From Ricordea florida (lineage: Eukaryota; Cnidaria; Anthozoa; Corallimorpharia; Ricordeidae), in assembly GCA_949710005.1 (NCBI GenBank), contig OX453280.1, forward strand, positions 13,012,605-13,076,604: 64,000 nt of DNA, written 5' to 3'. The translations under genes and the position numbers were made by a program. The notes below the pieces were generated by a model. That model searched no databases, was not told where the DNA came from, and saw nothing but the letters and a program-made list of their open reading frames with translations. Within the stretch, counting starts at the first letter, position 1. Each line of letters starts with the position of its first letter. Below are positions 26,169 through 37,893 of the stretch, one piece after another.

Positions 26169-27345
26169 CATAACTAGAAATACGACTCCCGCAAAAACCT
26201 CGCGAAGCTAGTTTTTGAAGAAGTCACAATGCTTTTATATTTTATTTTTTATATCAGCGTAATCCCCATTACTTTATTTGTTATGCTGTGTTTGGTACAT
26301 AATTAGTGACACCTGGTGCAAATTACATGATCAGTATACCGCTCTTTCACTGCCACTGAGATTGCACCAGACGGAATAGAAGTAAAATTATTTATTTTCT
26401 TGACAGGGAATACAGAGTCGATGAAGTACCACAATAATATTCACTTAACACAAATTTAAAATGATTGTCAATCTTTTGCAGGTGAAATCTTGAAGAATTG
26501 GTATGAATGCTTGTGTTTACCATGGTGTAAAAACCTGTTTTTTTTTTTAGTTTTATTTTCTTAGTCTCTGCTGCTTTGTCTTCTTTGTTGTACATCCCTT
26601 TTAAACACAATATGTTCTTACACCGAGGATGAGTTGAATGCTCCAATTATTTTTTGTTTATGTTTTTTGGTTATAATTGCATGAGATTCACTGTAAGAAG
26701 AATCTTCTGATTAGATATTTTATTGTCTACTGCAGTCATTATTTCATTCCTAGGTAACCACAATTGAGAGCATTATGAATAGTGCATGTTTCAATTTGTG
26801 TACTTTCTTCAGTTGCAATAGTACCCCCAGTGGTAGATAGAAAAATTCCTCTTCCCTCAAAGGAGATGCCATATGAACAGAAGTGAGATACCATGTCATC
26901 ACTTTAAAAAAAATTGGGGGTAGAACAATTGGATTCTACAAAACTTTTGAATAAAGGTTTGGTAATAGTGAGTGCCGACTGTATAGTATGTGGTTGTGCT
27001 ATTTTTAGGTCATATCATTAAAACAATACATTTAAGAAAGAGTTATTGAAATCTTATTGAATTGATATTGAAAAAGATGGCTGCACTACATACTCTGTAT
27101 AAGTAAAGTTAAAGTTAAAGTATATACCACATGAAAGTTTAATTGTGCTGTTACAGAAACAGGCAAAATATCCATACCCAACCAGAGAATAGTATATTAT
27201 TTTGAATTTATGAAAATTTCTATTAAAAAAACTGCAGAAGAAAGATTTAATATAAGGATGGTATTTCATCGAAAAAGTCATGGCAGCCAGAGGTATTGAA
27301 CTTGTAACCAATGACATATAGTAACGAGAATCACTATCACTATCA
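26169..27345 (+). repeat. Interspersed repeat R1, plus copy
   Basis: The segment begins at the border CTAGAAATACGACTCCCGCA and includes a conserved non-coding or decayed block (26392-26646). It is an inverted copy of 33190-34398. Borders of the same type recur at 44826 and 53784. No transposase is recognised. Confidence 0.6.
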
Positions 27346-27360
27346 GAAGATTATATTATT

Positions 27361-28360
27361 CCTCGCGAAGCGAGGTTACTAATCGTGTCGCTTCCGGTCA
27401 GACCACGTGGCTCGCAAGCCCGAGTAAATCGAGCCGAGAGTTTTTATATATGTATATTTATATATATATATATATCTATATTTTAAAGGTGTCCGTTCGC
27501 AGGCCAGGTTACCTGGCAATAGTAGCGCACTTGAGAACTGCTGAACCGCCATTTCGAATTCGGTGATGCCTTTTTGAAAGAAATGTAAATTTTGTGGAAA
27601 CCGATTTCACTCGTCCTGGAAGTACATCCCAGCAAGATGATCTCCGAGATATTCAAGAAAGATTAGCTCGAGATCGTCGCCGAGTAAGTTCGAATACCGT
27701 GAAAATCAACACAAGGAAAGCACGACTCAAAGCAGGGATAGAGAAACGACAGCGGGGAGAATAACGACAGACATCCGTCATTGCAGCAAAGACAAAAACT
27801 GCTCGCCCTAGAAAAAGCCAAACGAAACAGCAGGGAAAAGGACCAGGAATTCAACCAAGTTAGTTTGGAATTTGAATGTGTTATTGATAGAAATACAGAA
27901 CATGAGTGAACGGTTACATAACGAAATATATTAGCGTACTAAATTTAGCAAAACGGCTTAGAAGGGAAACCGAGTAGAAACAACTTCAACGATTGGAGAT
28001 GTCTCTGGAAAATAATTCTATTAGTCTAAAAACGGAATCGGAAGATGACCAACAGATTACAAGAGAATGTAAATAGGTATTTTTAATATTAAAACGATAG
28101 CGTTTCCATTTTGAAGAAATTCCCAACACAGAGAGTTACAGTTGTTATAACAATCATTTACAACGATGTGATCTGATATCATTGCAACAGTGAAAATATT
28201 GTCAATTTTCTTGATTTAGCAGTTATGTTTAGCATTTTCAACAGAATATATACCCAGTGTCACTATAAAGTACTGGTTCTGCAATATCATCAGTGAACAA
28301 TGCGATCATTTGAAAATAAAGCAAATGTTATAACTTACTTCTGAGTAGCATTTCTCTTTG

Positions 28361-28362
<2 letters not shown>
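27361..28362 (+). repeat. Interspersed repeat R2, copy 1
   Basis: It starts CTCGCGAAGCGAGGTTACTA and continues through a TA-rich segment and a CAGGCCAGGTTACCTGGCAA palindrome. It is a direct copy of 34496-35490 and an inverted copy of 38390-39320. The same start occurs at 44220 (minus) and 52677 (plus). No protein is recognised. Confidence 0.6.

Positions 28363-28390
<28 letters not shown>
28363..28390. repeat. TA dinucleotide microsatellite
   Basis: About 14 TA units directly abut the Penelope-like left arm. Other TA runs lie at 32453-32473, 34579-34614, 39277-39296, 44046-44063 and 44111-44135. Confidence 0.8.
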
Positions 28391-28395
<5 letters not shown>

Positions 28396-28471
28396 AAAAC
28401 GTTAGATAAAGCAAGGACGGACAACTTCTGACGATAAAAAAGTTAAAAAGTTAAAAATTTAATAGAAAAAA

Positions 28472-28496
28472 CGTTTCGGTCTTAGACCTTCGTCAG
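28472..28496 (-). ncRNA. Hammerhead-ribozyme-like core, PLE1 left arm
   Basis: On the minus strand CTGACGA, a GGTC/GACC hairpin and GAAA follow one another. This is the arrangement of a hammerhead core with a short stem II. The first stem II pair next to CTGACGA would be A-C, so the fit is imperfect. Penelope-like elements are known to carry hammerheads. Confidence 0.4.
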
Positions 28497-29080
28497 TTAC
28501 AGGAGAAAAAGGACGGAAACTAAGTTTAAATACGGTTACAGTGTGGGAGATTACATACCGAAATGAAAAATACTATCGTGCTATTAATACATCGTGATTA
28601 ATACAATACAGGGAAAAAAATGCAAAACGAGAAATACAATGCTGTACTATAAATTACGTCATACAGGGTGATAATTAATAGACCAAACGAAAAAGATACA
28701 ATGCTGTGCATAAATTACATTATAAAGCGGGATAATTGCAGAACTAGGTTAAATTCAACCTAAAAACTAAAATAGTTAAAATAGATAAAGCGGACTCTTG
28801 CAATGCGGTAAATATTACGGGAAAACTAGTTTACAAAGATATGCAGAAGAAACCTACGTTTACGCTGGACAGGGTTAATAACAAAATCCCAAATCGAGGC
28901 CTTTGGAGCATTAAAGGGTTGACAAACAACAAAATCCCTGGAGGGGCCCTTAAACAATAAGCTGTAATAAGATCCCAGGCAGGGCCTTTGAGCATACCTA
29001 ACACCCAAAGAGCTGGCAAAATCCAAGGAAGGGCTTTTGGACTGCTTTATGGCGCAAACGCATATTTACACAAGAGAAAG

Positions 29081-30436
29081 TTAATTATAACAAATTCTGT
29101 TTTTGGAGTGAAATTCTTTTCTTTTATTTAAGCCATGGGGAGCCATAGAAAACAGTTGAGCACTCCAATAAGCCTCTTTCGTAATTAAAAACCTATCGAT
29201 CTCGTCTAAGTCATTAGGGGCCTGCACCTGATCAATGCATTGGAATTCAAAATCATCCAAGGAGTGTGGAATTTTATTGAAATGTACTGCTACCTCACAA
29301 GTGGTTTTGTTTGTGAGCATAGCAGACTTGTGGTTACGAAACCTAACCCGAAAATCGGTGGTAGTTGATCCTACGTACTGTAAACGACATTTCTTGCAGG
29401 AAACTAAATAGATCACGTTTTTAGAATCACAAGAAAGCCTTGAATGAATGGTGTATTTTCTGCACGTTCTAAAACTTAGAAATGATTTAGATTCAACAAA
29501 GAAATTTCGACAGAGATCGCATCTATTTCTTTCACATTTAAAGCAGCCATTGTTTGGCTGAATTGTTTGTCCCTCATCGGCGGTTTTAAAACGAGATGGT
29601 GCTAATAATTCTTTCAGGTTTTTTGTTCTACGAAAAGATGGTATGATAGAGCCTTGAGGGAAAAGTTCTTTCAATTTAGGGTTGGATTGCAAAATCAACA
29701 AATGCTTTCTAATTATGCTACTCACATTAGGCAAGTTAGGATTAAATGTGAGAACAAATGGAAATAATTTCCTCGATTGTTTTCCGCGTTGCCGTAGTAA
29801 ATCAATCCTAGAAATGGTGGAGGCTTTGGAGAATTGATCGTCAACTAATTTTGGGGGATAACCCTGATTAACAAGATAACCTTTGTACTCAACTGTTCTC
29901 TCGGCAAGGAAAGTTTCTTCAGAGCAATTTCTCTTCAATCTAGTCGCTACTCCAAAAGGAATAGCCTTGAAGACATGCTTGGGATGGCAGCTAGAGGGTG
30001 GAAGGTATAAATGGCTATCTGTAGGTTTAGAATAAACATCAGTTCTAATAAACCCTTCCACAAGATGTAAAGTAAGATCAAGTACGTGAAGCTCACGTTC
30101 AGAAAAAACTAACTCGAATTTAATAGTAGGGTATAGAGAATTGATATAATCAGTAAATTGATGTAAGGCAGGAAGGCCTTGCTGCCAAAGATCAAAGACA
30201 TCGTCACGATAACGCCACCACAAGGATGGCTTTATCGGACCGGAAAACTTAGCTTTAAGATCAATTTCACCCATGGCTAGATCGGCATAACTACATGCAT
30301 TTTTTGGACCCATGGCCGTACCATGAATCTGAAGAAAGAAATTCTCTTTAAAAACAGAATGGTTGCTTTTCAAACAGATTTTTACGGCTTCTAGTATGCA
30401 AGATGTGGACGGAATTTTGTTTTCCCTAGCATTCAA
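29081..30436 (-). CDS. Penelope-like reverse transcriptase with GIY-YIG domain, 5'-truncated
   Basis: The frame runs from the palindrome centre to 29081, about 451 codons. It begins inside the RT domain (KNACSYADLAMGEID), contains the catalytic YRDD box (WWRYRDDVFDLW), a thumb-like region, then a CxxC-rich linker (CFKCERNRCDLC) and a GIY-YIG-type endonuclease (VIYLVSCKKCRLQYVGST, with R and H in VRFRNHKSAM). No stops interrupt it. The N-terminal RT fingers are missing, so the copy is truncated. Confidence 0.85.
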   Translation of the reverse strand: MNARENKIPSTSCILEAVKICLKSNHSVFKENFFLQIHGTAMGPKNACSYADLAMGEIDLKAKFSGPIKPSLWWRYRDDVFDLWQQGLPALHQFTDYINSLYPTIKFELVFSERELHVLDLTLHLVEGFIRTDVYSKPTDSHLYLPPSSCHPKHVFKAIPFGVATRLKRNCSEETFLAERTVEYKGYLVNQGYPPKLVDDQFSKASTISRIDLLRQRGKQSRKLFPFVLTFNPNLPNVSSIIRKHLLILQSNPKLKELFPQGSIIPSFRRTKNLKELLAPSRFKTADEGQTIQPNNGCFKCERNRCDLCRNFFVESKSFLSFRTCRKYTIHSRLSCDSKNVIYLVSCKKCRLQYVGSTTTDFRVRFRNHKSAMLTNKTTCEVAVHFNKIPHSLDDFEFQCIDQVQAPNDLDEIDRFLITKEAYWSAQLFSMAPHGLNKRKEFHSKNRICYN

Positions 30437-30453
30437 AGCTTTGAATGCTAGGG
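30424..30453. repeat. 30 bp perfect palindrome at the centre of PLE1
   Basis: CCCTAGCATTCAAAG is followed at once by its complement, with no spacer. It is the visible junction of the two mirror-image arms. Confidence 0.85.
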
Positions 30454-30653
30454 NNNNNNNNNNNNNNNNNNNNNNNNNNNNNNNNNNNNNNNNNNNNNNN
30501 NNNNNNNNNNNNNNNNNNNNNNNNNNNNNNNNNNNNNNNNNNNNNNNNNNNNNNNNNNNNNNNNNNNNNNNNNNNNNNNNNNNNNNNNNNNNNNNNNNNN
30601 NNNNNNNNNNNNNNNNNNNNNNNNNNNNNNNNNNNNNNNNNNNNNNNNNNNNN
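30454..30653. other. Assembly gap, 200 N
   Basis: Exactly 200 N, probably a fixed-size placeholder. If the arms are a perfect mirror, the missing sequence would be about 328 bp, because 30654 mirrors 30095. Confidence 0.9.
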
Positions 30654-31668
30654 TGAGCTTCACGTACTTGATCTTACTTTACATCTTGTGGAAGGGTTTA
30701 TTAGAACTGATGTTTATTCTAAACCTACAGATAGCCATTTATACCTTCCACCCTCTAGCTGCCATCCCAAGCATGTCTTCAAGGCTATTCCTTTTGGAGT
30801 AGCGACTAGATTGAAGAGAAATTGCTCTGAAGAAACTTTCCTTGCCGAGAGAACAGTTGAGTACAAAGGTTATCTTGTTAATCAGGGTTATCCCCCAAAA
30901 TTAGTTGACGATCAATTCTCCAAAGCCTCCACCATTTCTAGGATTGATTTACTACGGCAACGCGGAAAACAATCGAGGAAATTATTTCCATTTGTTCTCA
31001 CATTTAATCCTAACTTGCCTAATGTGAGTAGCATAATTAGAAAGCATTTGTTGATTTTGCAATCCAACCCTAAATTGAAAGAACTTTTCCCTCAAGGCTC
31101 TATCATACCATCTTTTCGTAGAACAAAAAACCTGAAAGAATTATTAGCACCATCTCGTTTTAAAACCGCCGATGAGGGACAAACAATTCAGCCAAACAAT
31201 GGCTGCTTTAAATGTGAAAGAAATAGATGCGATCTCTGTCGAAATTTCTTTGTTGAATCTAAATCATTTCTAAGTTTTAGAACGTGCAGAAAATACACCA
31301 TTCATTCAAGGCTTTCTTGTGATTCTAAAAACGTGATCTATTTAGTTTCCTGCAAGAAATGTCGTTTACAGTACGTAGGATCAACTACCACCGATTTTCG
31401 GGTTAGGTTTCGTAACCACAAGTCTGCTATGCTCACAAACAAAACCACTTGTGAGGTAGCAGTACATTTCAATAAAATTCCACACTCCTTGGATGATTTT
31501 GAATTCCAATGCATTGATCAGGTGCAGGCCCCTAATGACTTAGACGAGATCGATAGGTTTTTAATTACGAAAGAGGCTTATTGGAGTGCTCAACTGTTTT
31601 CTATGGCTCCCCATGGCTTAAATAAAAGAAAAGAATTTCACTCCAAAAACAGAATTTGTTATAATTAA
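30654..31668 (+). CDS. Penelope-like RT/GIY-YIG ORF, right arm, 5' part in the gap
   Basis: The protein from ELHVLDLTLHLVEG to HSKNRICYN equals the C-terminal 338 residues of the ORF at 29081-30436. The RT catalytic box falls in the gap. Confidence 0.8.
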
Positions 31669-32252
31669 CTTTCTCTTGTGTAAATATGCGTTTGCGCCAT
31701 AAAGCAGTCCAAAAGCCCTTCCTTGGATTTTGCCAGCTCTTTGGGTGTTAGGTATGCTCAAAGGCCCTGCCTGGGATCTTATTACAGCTTATTGTTTAAG
31801 GGCCCCTCCAGGGATTTTGTTGTTTGTCAACCCTTTAATGCTCCAAAGGCCTCGATTTGGGATTTTGTTATTAACCCTGTCCAGCGTAAACGTAGGTTTC
31901 TTCTGCATATCTTTGTAAACTAGTTTTCCCGTAATATTTACCGCATTGCAAGAGTCCGCTTTATCTATTTTAACTATTTTAGTTTTTAGGTTGAATTTAA
32001 CCTAGTTCTGCAATTATCCCGCTTTATAATGTAATTTATGCACAGCATTGTATCTTTTTCGTTTGGTCTATTAATTATCACCCTGTATGACGTAATTTAT
32101 AGTACAGCATTGTATTTCTCGTTTTGCATTTTTTTCCCTGTATTGTATTAATCACGATGTATTAATAGCACGATAGTATTTTTCATTTCGGTATGTAATC
32201 TCCCACACTGTAACCGTATTTAAACTTAGTTTCCGTCCTTTTTCTCCTGTAA

Positions 32253-32277
32253 CTGACGAAGGTCTAAGACCGAAACG
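32253..32277 (+). ncRNA. Hammerhead-ribozyme-like core, PLE1 right arm
   Basis: Mirror copy of the motif at 28472-28496: CTGACGA, GGTC/GACC hairpin, GAAAC. Confidence 0.4.
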
Positions 32278-32453
32278 TTTTTTCTATTAAATTTTTAACT
32301 TTTTAACTTTTTTATCGTCAGAAGTTGTCCGTCCTTGCTTTATCTAACGTTTTTAAATTCATTTTTGTGGTGAGGCTTGGACTGTGAATCTTCATTGATC
32401 CTCCTGACGCAGTGGCATTCTTTGTTGGCTTGAGGCATTTTATAACCGTTTTT

Positions 32454-32479
<26 letters not shown>

Positions 32480-32486
<7 letters not shown>

Positions 32487-33189
32487 TCTCTGATTGGAAG
32501 GTTTCAATAATATTACGCATAGACAGCAAATTTCATAGCCTTTTCACAATGGGTCAGTTTTACCTTAGAGTTCAAGGACCCCCCCCCCCCCCCTGATAAT
32601 ATTGCAATCTAAAAAACCTGGCCCATTTCCCACAAATGAAATGTTAATTCAAGCCGTAATTAAGATATTAACCTTGTCACTTTCTGCTGTTTACTTCATT
32701 TTTATGATGTCAAATATCAATATTTAATAACAACTACAACATACAGTTAACATTTTACGTTGGAAAAACTTTATAAAGAATAAAATAAATTTTGTAATGC
32801 CAAAATGTTTGTGATCTTTCTCACATATTCATTGCAAGTGTGCTGTATGTAGTAACAAGTGTTTCAAGTTTTTTAAATGCCCTATGCTTTCAATAATGAT
32901 TTTCCACACAAACTTTATAGACAAATAACCGCACTAGATTCTAAGCCTTTAAGAAGAAATGGTATTGTTTGGAGCTGTTTTGATTACTACCACCTCTGAT
33001 GGAAAGCCTATTAAGAAGATTTTTGTATTGCTTGTAGTAGTAGAGTAACAAAACCTTTACAAAGGTTAGGACATGCATCCCACCCCATAAAAATATATTA
33101 TGTTTAACGTAAAAAATATAACAATAGTAATAATAATAATATAAATACCAGTAATAATAATAGTAATGATAATAATAATGATAATAATA
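32480..33189. repeat. Interspersed repeat R3 with ATA-rich microsatellite
   Basis: The segment (including a C-run at 32580-32593 and TAATAATAAT stretches at 33120-33190) recurs at 35500-36180 and, inverted, at 38090-38390, with related pieces at 54740-55100. No coding sequence is recognised. Confidence 0.55.
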
Positions 33190-34398
33190 TAATGATAGTG
33201 CTTCTCATTACTATATATCATTGGTAACAGTTCAATTCCTCTGGCTGCCATGACTTTTTCGATGAAATGCCATCCTTATATTAAATCTTCCTTCTGCAGT
33301 TTTTATAATAGAAATTTGCATATATTCAAAATAATATAATCTTCTCTTGTTGGGTATGGATATTTTGCCTGTTTCTGTAACAGCACAATTAAACTTTCAT
33401 GTGTTATATACTTTTGACTGATTGATGTTGATTTCACATTATTTTTTTACAGGAGTACATAGTGCAGCAATCTTTTTCAACATATTTAGATTTCAATAAC
33501 TCTTTCTTACATGTATTGTTTTTATGATATGACCTAAAAGTAGCGCAACCACATACTATACAGTCGGCACTCACTATTACCAAACCTTTATTCAAAGCTT
33601 TTGTAGAATCCAATTGTTTTACCCCCAATTTTTATTTTTTGGATGTAATGAGATTGTATCTCACACTTCTGTTGATATGGCATCTCTTTTGAGGGAAGAG
33701 GAATTTTTCTATCTACCACTGGGGGTACCATTGCAACTGAAGAGAGTACACAAATTGAAACATGCACTATTCATAATGCTCTCAATTGTAGATACCTAGC
33801 AATGAAATAATGACTGCAGTAGACAATAAAATATCTAATCAGAAGATTCTTCTTACAATGAATCTCATGCAAATATAACCAAAAAACATAAACCAAAAAT
33901 AATTGGAGCATTCAACTGATCCTCAGTGTAAGAACATATTGTGTTTAAAAGGGATGTACAACAAAGAAGACAAAGCAGTAGAGATTAAAAATAAAAAAAA
34001 AACAGGTTTTTACACCATGGTAAACACAAGCATTCATATCAACTCTTCAAGACTTCACCTGCAAAAGATTTACAATCATTTTCAATTTGTGTTAAGTGAA
34101 TATTGTGGTACTTCATTGACTCTGTATTCCCTGTCAAGACAATAAATAATTTTACTTCTATTCTCTCTGGTGCAATCTCATTGGCAGTGAAAGAGCTAAA
34201 TGAAGGTCAATTTTTAAGCACTGTGTTGACCGGTATACTGATCATGTAATTTGCACCAGGTGTCACTAATTATGTACCAAACACAGCATAACAAATAAAA
34301 TAATGGGGACTACGCTGATATAAAAAATAAAATATAAAAGCATTGTGACTTCTTCAAAAACTAGCTTCGCGAGGTTTTTGCGGGAGTCGTATTTCTAG
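33190..34398 (-). repeat. Interspersed repeat R1, minus copy
   Basis: Inverted copy of 26169-27345. The shared block includes 33903-34145, and the border TGCGGGAGTCGTATTTCTAG lies at its right end. Confidence 0.6.
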
Positions 34399-34495
34399 TA
34401 TAAGGATGGTATTTCATCGAAAAAGTCATGGCGGCCAGAGGTATTGAACTGTAACCAATGACATATAGTAACGAGAAGAACTATCATTCCTCGCG

Positions 34496-35490
34496 AAGCG
34501 AGGTTACTAATCGTGTCGGTTGCGGTCAGACCACGTGGCTCGCAAGCCCGAGTAAGTCGAGCCGAGAGTTTTTATATATGTATATATATATATATTTATA
34601 TATATATATATCTATATTTTAAAGGTGTCCGTTCGCAGGCCAGGTTACCTGGCAATAGTAGCGCACTTGAGAACTGCTAAATTTCGGCCATTTGGAATTC
34701 GGTGATTCCTTTTTGAAAGTAATATAAATTTTGTGGAAAACGATTTCACTCGTCCTGGAAGTACATCCCAGCAAGGTGATCTCCGAGATATTCAAGAAAT
34801 ATTAGCACGAGGTCGTCGCCGAGTAAGTTCGAATACCGTGAAAATCTGAACACGAGGAAAGCACGACTCAAAGCAGGGATAGAGAAACGACAGCAGGGAG
34901 AATAACAACAGACATCGCAGCCAAGACAAGAACTGCTCGCTCCAGAAAAAGGCAAACGAAACAGCAGGGAAAAGGACCAGGAATTCAATCAAGTTAGTTT
35001 TGAATTTGAATGTGTTATTGATAGAAATACAGGACATGAGTGAACGATTACATAACGAAATATATTGGCGTAGTACTTTTAGCAAAACGACTTAGAAGGG
35101 ACACCGAGTAAGAACGACTTCAACGATTGAAAATGTCTCTGGAAAATAATTCTATTAGTCTAAAAACGGAATCGGAAGACGACCAACAGATTACAAGAGA
35201 ATGTAAATAGGTATTTTTCATAATAAAACGATAGCGTTTCCAGTTTGAAGTAATTCCCAACACAGAGAGTTGCAGTTGTTATAGCAATCATTTATAACGA
35301 TGTGATCTGATATCATTGCAACAGTGAAAATGTTGTAAATTTTCTTGATATGTTAAACATTTTCAACAGAATATATACCCTGTGTCACTAGAAAGTACTG
35401 GTTCTGCAATATTATCAGTGATCAATGCGATCATTTCAAAATAAAGCAAATGTGATTACTGAATTCTGAGTAGTATTTCTCTTTGCTATA
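34496..35490 (+). repeat. Interspersed repeat R2, copy 2
   Basis: Direct copy of 27361-28362 with scattered substitutions and small indels. It continues into R3-type sequence at 35500-36180. Confidence 0.6.
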
Positions 35491-36350
35491 TATATATGTA
35501 TGTATTCTCTGATTGAAAGGTTTCAATAATATTGCGTAGAGACAACAAGTTTCATAGCCTTTTCACAATGGGTCAGTTTTACCTTAGAGTTCAATGACCC
35601 CCCTCCCCCCCTGATAATATCGCTATCTAGAACCCCTGCCCTTTTTCCACAAATGAAATGTTAATTGAAGCCTTAATTTGCAAAGTTAGACATAACATAT
35701 TAACTTTGTTACTTTCTGCTGTTTACTTTCTTTTTATGATGTCAAATATCAATATTTCATAACAACCACAACATGCAATTAACCTTTTACATTGGAAAAA
35801 CTTTATAAAGAAGAAAATAAATTTTGTAATGCCAAAATGTTAATGATCTTTCTCATATATTCATTGCAAGTGTGCTGTATGTAGTAACAAGTGTTTCAAG
35901 TTTCCTAAATGCCCTATGCTTTCAATAATGATTTTCCACACAAACTTTATAGACAAATGACTGCACTAGATTCTAAGCCTTTAAGAAGAAATGGTATTGT
36001 TTGGAGCTGTTTTGATTACTACCACCTCTGATGGAAAGCCTATGAAGACGATTTTTGTATTGCTTGCAGTAATAGAGTAACAATACCTTTACCAAGATTA
36101 GGACATGCATCCCACCCCATAAAAATATATTATGTTTAACATAAAAAATATAACAATAATAATAATATCAATACCACAGTTTGTGTGGAAAATCATTATT
36201 TATTTTTTTTTTTTTTCGTAATGACATTTTTATTTCCATTTCCATGCATGGCCGTATTTACATCACATTGTGCATTTACATTACAAAGCATTACTCAATT
36301 ACAGTACATTGCCTAGACATTTAGTTACGTTTAACTCTAACTCTGCCTGT

Positions 36351-36426
36351 CTAACCCTAACCCTAACCCAACCTATCTAACCCTAACCACGACCCTAACC
36401 CAACCCATGTAACCCTAACCCAACCC
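36351..36426 (-). repeat. Interstitial telomere-like TTAGGG-type repeats, degenerate
   Basis: CTAACC-type units, with CCCTAA perfect in places and CCCAAC variants, run for about 75 bp. They lie within the 3' part of the LINE rather than at a chromosome end. Confidence 0.65.
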
Positions 36427-36549
36427 TTCCCTAGCCCATTTCTTAACCCAATACGCAACCATATTACATTCATCCTGACTTACTATTTAATGCACTCAGC
36501 GTGGAGGAGAAGACAGCCCTAGGTGGAGTAATCTTTCCTCAGAACGAAT

Positions 36550-36801
36550 TTAAGAAAAAATGCCGCATGGAAGCCGAGTTAAAACAGAGTTAAGAAATAT
36601 TTTCAATTCGATATTTGGGGGATATCTTATCCATTCGTTTTTCCAAATAGCTTCATCATTAGCGTCCGAGAAAGTTTCTTGTAGAAAATAAAATTTTGCC
36701 TTTTGATCTTTAAGAAACGAAAAGATACTCCTCCTTTTGACTTTGTCTCTCAATCCACGCACATTAAGTGATAAAATTGTACATTTTTCTTCTGATTGCA
36801 T
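36550..36801 (-). pseudogene. LINE endonuclease, N-terminal fragment
   Basis: The fragment starts MQSEEKCTILSLNVRGLRD and continues with FYFLQETFSD, the opening motifs of an AP-type endonuclease (S/L-N-x-R-G-L and Q-E-T). It ends after about 83 codons, where the body of ORF2 is deleted. Confidence 0.75.
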
Positions 36802-36860
36802 GATGGATGATTAAGCATACGCTATACACCAAACTGAGTTTATGAAAACACACACAACTT

Positions 36861-36904
36861 ACAAACAAACAAACAAACAAACAAGCAAATAAACAAACAA
36901 ACAG
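36861..36904. repeat. AAAC-type microsatellite
   Basis: About eleven ACAA/AACA units with two variants, between ORF1 and the endonuclease fragment. Confidence 0.75.
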
Positions 36905-37011
36905 AAACCCTCCCCAAAAAAACTGGAACTGTGAGCTTCCTTCTGCTATGTAAGCTTAGCTTACCTTAGCCCAAGACCTTCGCAAATTTTGATAGGTGAA
37001 AGAACTTTCAT

Positions 37012-37893
37012 TTAAAGATTATAAAGGTCGCCTTCTTCATATATTCTAACCGGTTTTCCGTCTGGAGATGTTTTGATATAAATTTTCCCGTCTAATGTCC
37101 AGCAACTGTTTATCAAATCGTCTTTCCGCATCTGGTTTGCCTTTTTCACTACTTCTCTTCTAGAGGAAGTTAGACTTTCGTTAATGAAAATACGGCCGCC
37201 TGTACGTGTGGCCACCGAGCAGCTTGGAAATACATGATTTACGCGAACATGTTTCAACTTTGCTCTTGACTTATACAATTGGGTTTTAACCTTGTGTCTT
37301 ACAAATTTCACTATTATCGGTCTGATACCTTTTTCTGATCCTTTCCTGTTTACATGATGCGAAATCTCGATGTCCTCCGGGCCCATTGAAACTTCAAGTG
37401 TTTCAGAGAGTTTTAAAGCTGCTTCCTCGGTCGAATTATAAGCGCTTTCTGGTATCCCGCAGATTTCAATAGAGTTTTTCCGAGTGTATTGCTCAAGTTC
37501 ATCTTGAAGATTGTACAATTCCGTAATTTCCTCGGCTTGTTCTTTAATTTTCTTCCGAGCCAGCGCCAGATCTTCATTCAATTTGTTGTTGAGGTTCATT
37601 GTCTTTTCCACTAACACCTTCGTGGCATTCAGTTCCCTCTTTTGTGACTCGAAATTATTCTTTAGTTCGGCCATCTCACTGGATAGTTTGTTGTTGCATT
37701 CGAGAATGGCGGCTGATGTGGACTGGAGGTCGACGAGCATCTTTCTTATTTCAGACAGGCTTGGTTCTTCGTCGTCTTCTTCTGCTGAATCTTCCTGCTC
37801 GCTGGCCGCCAGGTTTGTACGTTTTGGGTTTCTTGGTTCTTCTTCTGTCGAACTACGATCACTTCGTTTCTTTTTGCGCCCAGACTTGAACAT
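37012..37893 (-). CDS. LINE ORF1 protein (coiled coil, RRM-like C-terminus)
   Basis: This 293-codon intact ORF starts MFKSGRKKKRSDRSS. It has an acidic Ser/Glu-rich N-terminus and a long heptad-type coiled coil (residues about 60-150), then LEQYTRKNSIEICGIPES, the usual start of the nucleic-acid-binding region in ORF1 proteins of this class. A basic C-terminal domain follows (FVRHKVKTQLYKSRAKL). It would package the LINE RNA. The clade is not determined. Confidence 0.75.
   Translation of the reverse strand: MFKSGRKKKRSDRSSTEEEPRNPKRTNLAASEQEDSAEEDDEEPSLSEIRKMLVDLQSTSAAILECNNKLSSEMAELKNNFESQKRELNATKVLVEKTMNLNNKLNEDLALARKKIKEQAEEITELYNLQDELEQYTRKNSIEICGIPESAYNSTEEAALKLSETLEVSMGPEDIEISHHVNRKGSEKGIRPIIVKFVRHKVKTQLYKSRAKLKHVRVNHVFPSCSVATRTGGRIFINESLTSSRREVVKKANQMRKDDLINSCWTLDGKIYIKTSPDGKPVRIYEEGDLYNL

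Larger units (their letters stand above)
28391..30438 (-). mobile_element. Penelope-like element 1, left arm (minus)
   Basis: A 5'-truncated copy reading leftward. The 3' end includes a hammerhead-like core and ends beside the TA microsatellite. The arm meets its mirror image at the palindrome centre 30438/30439. Confidence 0.8.
30439..32358 (+). mobile_element. Penelope-like element 1, right arm (plus)
   Basis: An inverted copy of 28391-30438, identical wherever compared by eye, apart from the gap. The 3' end is followed by different sequence. Confidence 0.8.

Noticed and set aside
27054..27854. Minus-strand ORFs of 60-90 codons in R1/R2 repeats
   Set aside because: They recur only because the repeats recur; no motif, and they are broken in other copies.
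28826..29026. Short ORFs in the PLE1 3' region (MDFASSLGVRYAQRP), mirrored at 31723
   Set aside because: They lie in the 3' UTR of the element and are duplicated only through the inverted arms.
30454..30653. ORFs spanning the N gap
   Set aside because: Translations of N are meaningless; only the part after 30653 is used.
36351..36426. True chromosome end
   Set aside because: The telomere-like units are degenerate, short and flanked on both sides by ordinary sequence.
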